Positions 30,921 to 35,614 of a stretch of DNA of 35,614 nucleotides are shown here, in pieces; the first letter of the stretch is position 1; each line of letters starts with the position of its first letter. The DNA is from B69-G16 sp964501905. GTDB taxonomy: Archaea; Thermoproteota; Thermoprotei; Thermofilales; B69-G16. Where the stretch lies: assembly GCA_964501905.1 (NCBI GenBank), contig CAZCTW010000015.1, positions 1-35,614 of the forward strand. Reading direction: 5' to 3'. The notes below the pieces were generated by a model. The model saw only the letters and a list, made by a program, of their open reading frames with translations, was not told the DNA's origin and ran no database searches. Made by a program: the position numbers and the translations under genes.

Positions 30921-32397
30921 GTCTCCACTTTTCCATATACTCTTTAAAAACGCCCTTTTTCTTTAGATAAGTTCCGTACTCGGCTAGCGCTCTAGCGGCG
31001 TGCGCGCTCCTCTCCGGAGAGGGGTACGAGGGTATAAAGTGCTTATCGAACTCCTCTCTAACCATGACCGCCATCTGGGAACCTCCTATATCGCAGGCTA
31101 TAACCGGCTTAGTGAAGTTTCTAGCTTCTTCAGCTATCTCCTCAACGAGCTCTATAGGGTCCGCGACGCCCGGCACGTGATGCAAAGCTAAGACTATGAC
31201 TATGTCAATCTGGTCGGACTCCATTAAAATCCTAAAAGTTTCGACGTACATCTCCGTAGTTGCGGAGCCCGTTAAGTCCACAGGATTGCCCAACGTAGCA
31301 AAGGGTGGTATGACACCTTTTTCTGCCAATTCCTTTAGCCTTTTTCTAGTCTCGCCGGTAAGCTCGGGAACTTCCATTCCTAAAGTCTCCAAAGCGTCTG
31401 TAGTCATAACGCCCGCGCCTCCTCCATCCGTTATTATCCCGACTCTCTTCCCTCCGGCCGGAGGTTGAAAGGCTAAAGCCTTAGCCGCGTCGAAAAATTC
31501 CTCGGTGGTGTAAGTCCTTATAACCCCGGCTTTTTTAAAGGCGGCTTCATATACCTCATCCACCCCCGTCATCGCCGCCGTGTGAGAGGCGGCAGCACGA
31601 GAACCCGCGGAAGTTCTTCCTGCTTTAAGAGTTATTATAGGTTTTTTTAAGGAAACTTTAGAGGCTACTTCGACGAATTTCCTCCCTCTCTCTATACTCT
31701 CGGCGTAGACCATTATAGCCCTAGTGTTTTCATCCTCGGCGAAGTATTCTAAAAGATCTGCCTCGTCCACGTCCGCCTTGTTCCCATAGCTTACGAAAGA
31801 GCTTATCCCTATATTCTCCCCCGACATATAGTCTAGAGCCGCGGTTCCGAAAGCCCCGCTCTGGCTCATAAGCGATATGTAACCCCTTCCGGGCCTGGGA
31901 GTAGACACTATCTTCCTTCCATCTCTCAACACTTTGTGGACGGGGAGGAAGAAGGTATCTATCCCACCGTAGGGGTCGTATATGCCTATACAGTTGGGGC
32001 CTATAATCCTAACCCCGTAGCGGACGGCTATCTCCTTCACTTTCTCTTCCAGCTCTACGTTACCTATCTCGCTAAAGCCAGCGGATATTATAATAACTCC
32101 TTTAACTCCCTTTTCGCCGCAGTCTTCCATAACCTTGGGGACTACTTTAGCCGGAACTACTATAACTCCTAAATCCACATCGCCTGGCACGTCTAGCACG
32201 GTCGAGTAAGTCTTCACGCCCAATATTTCATCTACAAAAGGGTTAATGGCGTATACCTCTCCTTTAAAACGCCCCCTCCTCTTATTCTCCAGGAAATTCG
32301 CGAGTATTACGTGACCCGGTTTCTCCTCTTCTCTGGACGCACCGATGATCGCCACCGCTCTCGGCCTAAAGAAGAACTTTAAATCACCGGTAGTCAT
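30904..32397 (-). CDS. ADP-forming acyl-CoA synthetase (ACD) alpha subunit
   Basis: A 497-residue protein. A CoA-binding Rossmann domain (VAIIGASREEEKPGH, ~15-29) leads into a succinyl-CoA-ligase-like domain (VRIIGPNCIGIYDP, MSQSGAFGTA, SYGNKADVDEADLLEYF). The phospho-histidine is H272 in AASHTAAMTG. A third ligase domain follows (IITDGGGAGVMTTDALE). Alpha subunits of acetyl-, phenylacetyl- or propionyl-CoA synthetases make ATP from acyl-CoA in archaeal fermentation. No ATP-grasp beta subunit is in the window, so it must be encoded elsewhere. The ATG at 32397 is clear. Acyl specificity unknown. Confidence 0.88.
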   Translation of the reverse strand: MTTGDLKFFFRPRAVAIIGASREEEKPGHVILANFLENKRRGRFKGEVYAINPFVDEILGVKTYSTVLDVPGDVDLGVIVVPAKVVPKVMEDCGEKGVKGVIIISAGFSEIGNVELEEKVKEIAVRYGVRIIGPNCIGIYDPYGGIDTFFLPVHKVLRDGRKIVSTPRPGRGYISLMSQSGAFGTAALDYMSGENIGISSFVSYGNKADVDEADLLEYFAEDENTRAIMVYAESIERGRKFVEVASKVSLKKPIITLKAGRTSAGSRAAASHTAAMTGVDEVYEAAFKKAGVIRTYTTEEFFDAAKALAFQPPAGGKRVGIITDGGGAGVMTTDALETLGMEVPELTGETRKRLKELAEKGVIPPFATLGNPVDLTGSATTEMYVETFRILMESDQIDIVIVLALHHVPGVADPIELVEEIAEEARNFTKPVIACDIGGSQMAVMVREEFDKHFIPSYPSPERSAHAARALAEYGTYLKKKGVFKEYMEKWRLIVHA

Positions 32398-32532
32398 GCT
32401 ATCTCTCTAATCTACAACCTCGGCATTATTAAATTTGATTTAGGGGGTAGAATTATTTTCGGGCAATCTTCTTTAAATTCATTTAAGACGAGAATTTTTA
32501 ATTAAAGATATTCGATGTAATGTGCGGAAATT

Positions 32533-34542
32533 TCAAAAACTAATAATTTTTCCAGTCTGTTCGCTAACTTTAAAGCCCGGCAATTTTGCTTCTAAAGCTT
32601 TTGCGAAATCTCTACTGGAGAGTAGGTCTAGGAAAAGCTTTATTGGACGGCTCTCCAAAACTTCTCTCCTAACTACGAAATCGTACTCCTCCCAGGTAAT
32701 TGGTATAAAATCCAAGTTGTAGAGTTGAGCCGCCGCCCTGTTCCCTACTCCGACGTCCGCTCTCCCGTAGTAGACAGCGGCAGCTACCGCCGTGTGAGTT
32801 TTAGCCTCTACACTGTACCCTTTAATTCTAGCCGTTAGTTCTCCGAATTTCAAGCCTTTCTCCTTCGCCAGATTTTTCAAGTTTAAGTCTATGAGCGCAC
32901 GCGTCCCCGAGCCCTTACTCCTATTCACAAAAACCACGTCTTCTCTAAGCAAATCCTCAAAGCCCTTTATATTTTTGGGATTTCCCTTTTTCACTATAAA
33001 GCCCTGCTCCCTTAAGTAACCCTTGACCAGCACCGCGCAGTCCTTAAGGCCGAGCTTTAAGAAGTAGGGCTTATTGTAAACTCCCGTTTCGGGATCCAGC
33101 ATGTGGACCCCTGCTATATCCGCCTCTCCCCTCTTTACGGCCAGAAAGCCACCCATAGATCCAACGCTTATAACTCTACATTTAACTCCCTTCCCGCGGA
33201 GTAAGGAGAGGAGAAGCTCTAACCCTAGACAGTGGCTTCCTATAATGTGAAGATCGGGTATCTTCAAGCTCTTAGAGAAAAGCTTTACTTCAAACTCTCT
33301 TCCCTCTTCTACGTACAGTATATCCTCGGGCACTTCGATAAAGCCATCCGCTAATAAGAGCGAGTAGATAGCGCCTGAGCCTTTAACTAGGGGGAAAGCC
33401 TTGTAGCCTTCCTCTCTCTTAACTAGGGAGACCGGCACGATGTTTACTCTCCCTCTTACAGGCCTAAAACTGAAGGAAAGCCTGGCTCTCACACTCCCAT
33501 ACTCCTCGCTCGGGTAAGCCGCCAACTTGCGCACGACGGGGTCGGCGACCTTCTTGTAGGCTATGAGAGCCGAGAGCGGGTATCCTGGGAGACCAAAAAC
33601 GGGTTTGCCCCCAACGACCGCTATAATTGTAGGCTTGCCGGGTTTAAGCTTAAGCCCGTGGACTATAACTCCTGGATCTTCGTCGCCAGCTATTTCGTCG
33701 AAAATCCTGTAAACGACGTCTCCGGCTCCCGCCGAAGTACTGCCCGAGGTTATAACTACGTCCGCCGCTTCTAAAGCTCTCAGTATAACGTTTTTCAATT
33801 CCCCATAGTTATCCCTCGCTATTCCCAAGGGTAAAGGCTCGCCCCCGCTCTCCCTAACCAGCGCTGATAGAGAATAGGAATTGACATCGAATACTTTTCC
33901 GTACTCTAGCCTGCTTCCCGGCTCTAAAAGCTCATTTCCAGTAGATATTATAACTACTCTAGGCTTCAAATAGACCTTAACTTTCCTATAGCCGAGAGAA
34001 GCTAAAACCCCTATCTCCCTATAGCCGAGCAGAGAGCCCTTCTTTAAAACAACTTCGCCAAACCCTATGTCAGAGCCAGCTTTATAGACGTTATCGCCCG
34101 GAGCCACCGCGGAGAAAACTTCAACAAAGCCCTCGCCCTCCCTAGTATGCTCCACTATGACGACCGCGTCCGCGCCCCTAGGCATAACTGCTCCCGTAGC
34201 CACCTCCACCGCCACGCCTTCCCCAACCTCAACTTCGGGGACCTCGCCCGCTTCAACACGCCCAACTAACGAAAGCCTCACAGGATTCCACTCGTCAGCT
34301 CCCACAGTGTCCGCCGCTCTAACTGCGTAACCATCCATAGCCGCCCTATCAAAGTGAGGAACATCGAAACCTGCTTGAACATTCTCAGCTAAAACCCTGC
34401 CATAAGCCTCTCCCAAATCAACGCACTCAACCCCTAAAGGCCTAGGCCTATAATACTCGTAAAGCCTCTCCAAAGCCTCTTCAACAGACAAAAGCCTTCT
34501 AAACTCAACTCTCACCAGCAACCCCGCCCTATCAAACTCCAA
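32533..34542 (-). CDS. moeA: MoeA-type molybdopterin molybdotransferase fused to a PBP-like domain
   Basis: The 669-residue protein has a full MoeA part (~1-410): DVPHFDRAAMDGYAVRA, VATGAVMPRGADAVV, RVVIISTGNELLEPG, ITSGSTSAGAGDVV, and LPGYPLSALIAY. From about residue 425 comes a periplasmic-binding-protein-like domain with HIIGSHCLGLELLLSLLRGK, AGVHMLDPETGVYNKPYF, NRSKGSGTRALIDL, and TWEEYDFVVRR. MoeA inserts molybdate or tungstate into molybdopterin. The fused domain probably binds the oxyanion or the cofactor, and is known in archaeal and bacterial MoeA fusions. The start could be TTG 34542 or GTG 34515 (RVEFRRLLSVEEALERLYEY). Confidence 0.9.
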   Translation of the reverse strand: MEFDRAGLLVRVEFRRLLSVEEALERLYEYYRPRPLGVECVDLGEAYGRVLAENVQAGFDVPHFDRAAMDGYAVRAADTVGADEWNPVRLSLVGRVEAGEVPEVEVGEGVAVEVATGAVMPRGADAVVIVEHTREGEGFVEVFSAVAPGDNVYKAGSDIGFGEVVLKKGSLLGYREIGVLASLGYRKVKVYLKPRVVIISTGNELLEPGSRLEYGKVFDVNSYSLSALVRESGGEPLPLGIARDNYGELKNVILRALEAADVVITSGSTSAGAGDVVYRIFDEIAGDEDPGVIVHGLKLKPGKPTIIAVVGGKPVFGLPGYPLSALIAYKKVADPVVRKLAAYPSEEYGSVRARLSFSFRPVRGRVNIVPVSLVKREEGYKAFPLVKGSGAIYSLLLADGFIEVPEDILYVEEGREFEVKLFSKSLKIPDLHIIGSHCLGLELLLSLLRGKGVKCRVISVGSMGGFLAVKRGEADIAGVHMLDPETGVYNKPYFLKLGLKDCAVLVKGYLREQGFIVKKGNPKNIKGFEDLLREDVVFVNRSKGSGTRALIDLNLKNLAKEKGLKFGELTARIKGYSVEAKTHTAVAAAVYYGRADVGVGNRAAAQLYNLDFIPITWEEYDFVVRREVLESRPIKLFLDLLSSRDFAKALEAKLPGFKVSEQTGKIISF

Positions 34543-34672
34543 CTCCTATATATTCATCTTTCGGCAACGAGGAACAACACATGACCATTTATTCAAGACA
34601 AAAAGAGCTTAAAATAAACCATCAGAAACTATAGTCAACAAGAAAAACCTGCGGTTGCATTTCAGGAGAAGA

Positions 34673-34819
34673 TTAAAAGTGTACCTTTTCCCTCGCTGGC
34701 TTCTCCATGTGAGCCACCTCCTACAGTCACGACTTTAGCCCCTCCCTCTGCGGAGTCACGGCGTTCTGTCTAGAGTCTCCGGTATCGCTGGTATCACCCC
34801 TATTATTCTCAGCGCACAT
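34673..34819 (-). pseudogene. Possible remnant of a transposase tail
   Basis: In a 380-base gap, the minus strand shows a short frame (MCAENNRGDTSDTGDSRQNA) with TGA and TAG interruptions, then EVAHMEKPAREKVHF before a TAA. The polar, Ser/Thr/Pro-rich tail ending in EVAHMEKP resembles the C-terminus of archaeal IS605-type TnpB proteins, but no zinc finger or catalytic motif was found. The remainder of 34543-34922 is AT-rich upstream of moeA and GC-rich towards the membrane-protein gene, with no complete gene. Confidence 0.2.
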
Positions 34820-34922
34820 AGTTCAAGCCTCTCGCTACAGCACATGTACCTCTGGAACAACAACTGCCTCTAGGAGAATTTCCTCGACACGCACGGTCTG
34901 AGAGGCTATCGCATGAGTAGTG

Positions 34923-35603
34923 CTAGGAGCCTGCGCCTTTCCGTCCGCGAGGTGCTTTAAGGGTGAGCGCAAGTGCGTAAAGGCTCGTAATGAGGAGCGG
35001 CAGATGTAAGATCGTGCCTCTCCAGACCGCCTCCGCGATGTATGCGCCCGATGCGAGGAATATAAGCGGCGGCACCACGTTGTACAAGCCGAATACGAGA
35101 GCCAGGAAGGCTGTCAGCCTCATCACGGGCACATTCACGTCCGGATAGTAGAGGGCCATCAAGGTTAACACGACCGGTGTGGTGAAGCAGTAGGAGACCC
35201 CGAAGTACCCGATCAGGAGATACAGCGGATCTAGCTCGAAGGGCTTCGACGGCGACCAGTACGCCCACGCCGCTAGGGGAGCCAACCATAGGCGCTTGGG
35301 AGCAAAGAACTTCCTCCTGAACTTGTTCCTATCGACGAGGCACTCCCAGCCCCACGAGAAGGCGACTAGGAGCGTTAAGACCACGTTGCCCGTGAGCACC
35401 ACTAGGCCGTAGCGCTCCGAGATGCCCACCCCCTGGCCCACGGCTATCATGAGGTAGACCGCGAACACGTAGACGTCGAAAGCTTTGGCCGCTCTCTCGC
35501 CCCAGATCGCGATGGCGGCTATCAGAGCTAGTGCGAGCACGTGTAGGAGGGCGGAGGGCCAGGCTAGGTCTACTAGCCTGTATATAATTGCGTTGTATGC
35601 CAC
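34923..35603 (-). CDS. Polytopic membrane protein, unknown function
   Basis: A 226-residue protein with about six or seven hydrophobic helices (ALLHVLALALIAAIAIWGER, AFDVYVFAVYLMIAVGQGVG, and on to LPLLITSLYALAL). A basic loop, VDRNKFRRKFFAPKRLW, lies between helices 3 and 4. Its C-terminus is basic (KAPRGRKGAGS). The start is a GTG with AAAGAGGT upstream, near the right edge. The gene is more GC-rich than most of the window (many GCC, CTC, GAG codons), which hints at a different origin. No family recognised. Confidence 0.6.
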   Translation of the reverse strand: MAYNAIIYRLVDLAWPSALLHVLALALIAAIAIWGERAAKAFDVYVFAVYLMIAVGQGVGISERYGLVVLTGNVVLTLLVAFSWGWECLVDRNKFRRKFFAPKRLWLAPLAAWAYWSPSKPFELDPLYLLIGYFGVSYCFTTPVVLTLMALYYPDVNVPVMRLTAFLALVFGLYNVVPPLIFLASGAYIAEAVWRGTILHLPLLITSLYALALTLKAPRGRKGAGS

Positions 35604-35614
35604 TACCTCTTTGA

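Noticed and set aside
1..35614. CRISPR arrays or intact insertion sequences.
   Set aside because: No regularly spaced direct repeats, no complete transposase gene and no clear terminal inverted repeats were seen.

Overview
The window looks like chromosomal DNA of a thermophilic archaeon, most probably a member of the Thermoproteota (Crenarchaeota). The evidence is a mevalonate kinase, Trm5-type tRNA methyltransferase, archaeal-type RNase HII, an ADP-forming acyl-CoA synthetase subunit, archaeal TATA boxes close to start codons (including leaderless spacing), many GTG and TTG starts, T-run terminators, and a solute-binding protein with a pilin-like signal. Genus cannot be fixed from sequence reading; a Thermofilum-like or related lineage is only a guess.

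Layout. 1-2.85 kb (minus strand): the edge of a type II/IV-pilus-like membrane protein, a truncated Ig-like ORF, a circularly permuted GTPase and a ParB-like protein. 2.9-19.4 kb: a sugar or cyclitol catabolic island. It holds a creatininase-family hydrolase and a zinc dehydrogenase that closely resemble IolN and IolM of the Thermotoga inositol pathway, a divergent glyoxylate/hydroxypyruvate reductase, an IolO-like epimerase in the same transcription unit as two ABC permeases, a solute-binding protein, and a MalK-type ATPase. Divergent from the ATPase is a four-gene plus-strand unit: FGGY kinase, second TIM-barrel isomerase, cyclophilin-like protein and DhnA-type aldolase. After a zinc-ribbon peptide, a membrane ClpP-like protease and a small unknown gene, a UxaE-family epimerase follows.

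19.4-35.6 kb is mostly housekeeping: RNase HII, XTP/dITP pyrophosphatase, a GT-C-like membrane protein, mevalonate kinase, an FAD disulfide-type reductase, a phosphodiesterase, Trm5, phosphohexomutase, ACD alpha subunit and a MoeA fused to a periplasmic-binding-like domain. Between them lie small helical or zinc-ribbon proteins, a decayed Ser/Thr kinase gene and a compact GC-rich multi-hairpin element upstream of rdgB. The right edge holds possible transposon debris and a polytopic membrane protein of unknown function.

How the genes may work together (inference). IolM, IolN, IolO and UxaE-type enzymes form a continuous chain: inosose, to diketo-inositol, to 5-keto-L-gluconate, to D-tagaturonate, to D-fructuronate. 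IolO is in line with the ABC permeases, so the transporter may import a cyclitol or cyclitol derivative. The kinase/aldolase unit could handle a second substrate, by phosphorylation, isomerisation and cleavage to DHAP plus an aldehyde. No myo-inositol dehydrogenase (IolG) is present here. The most interesting leads are this archaeal inositol-type pathway, an abrupt reversal of strand composition inside the solute-binding-protein gene, and the structured element at 21.1 kb.
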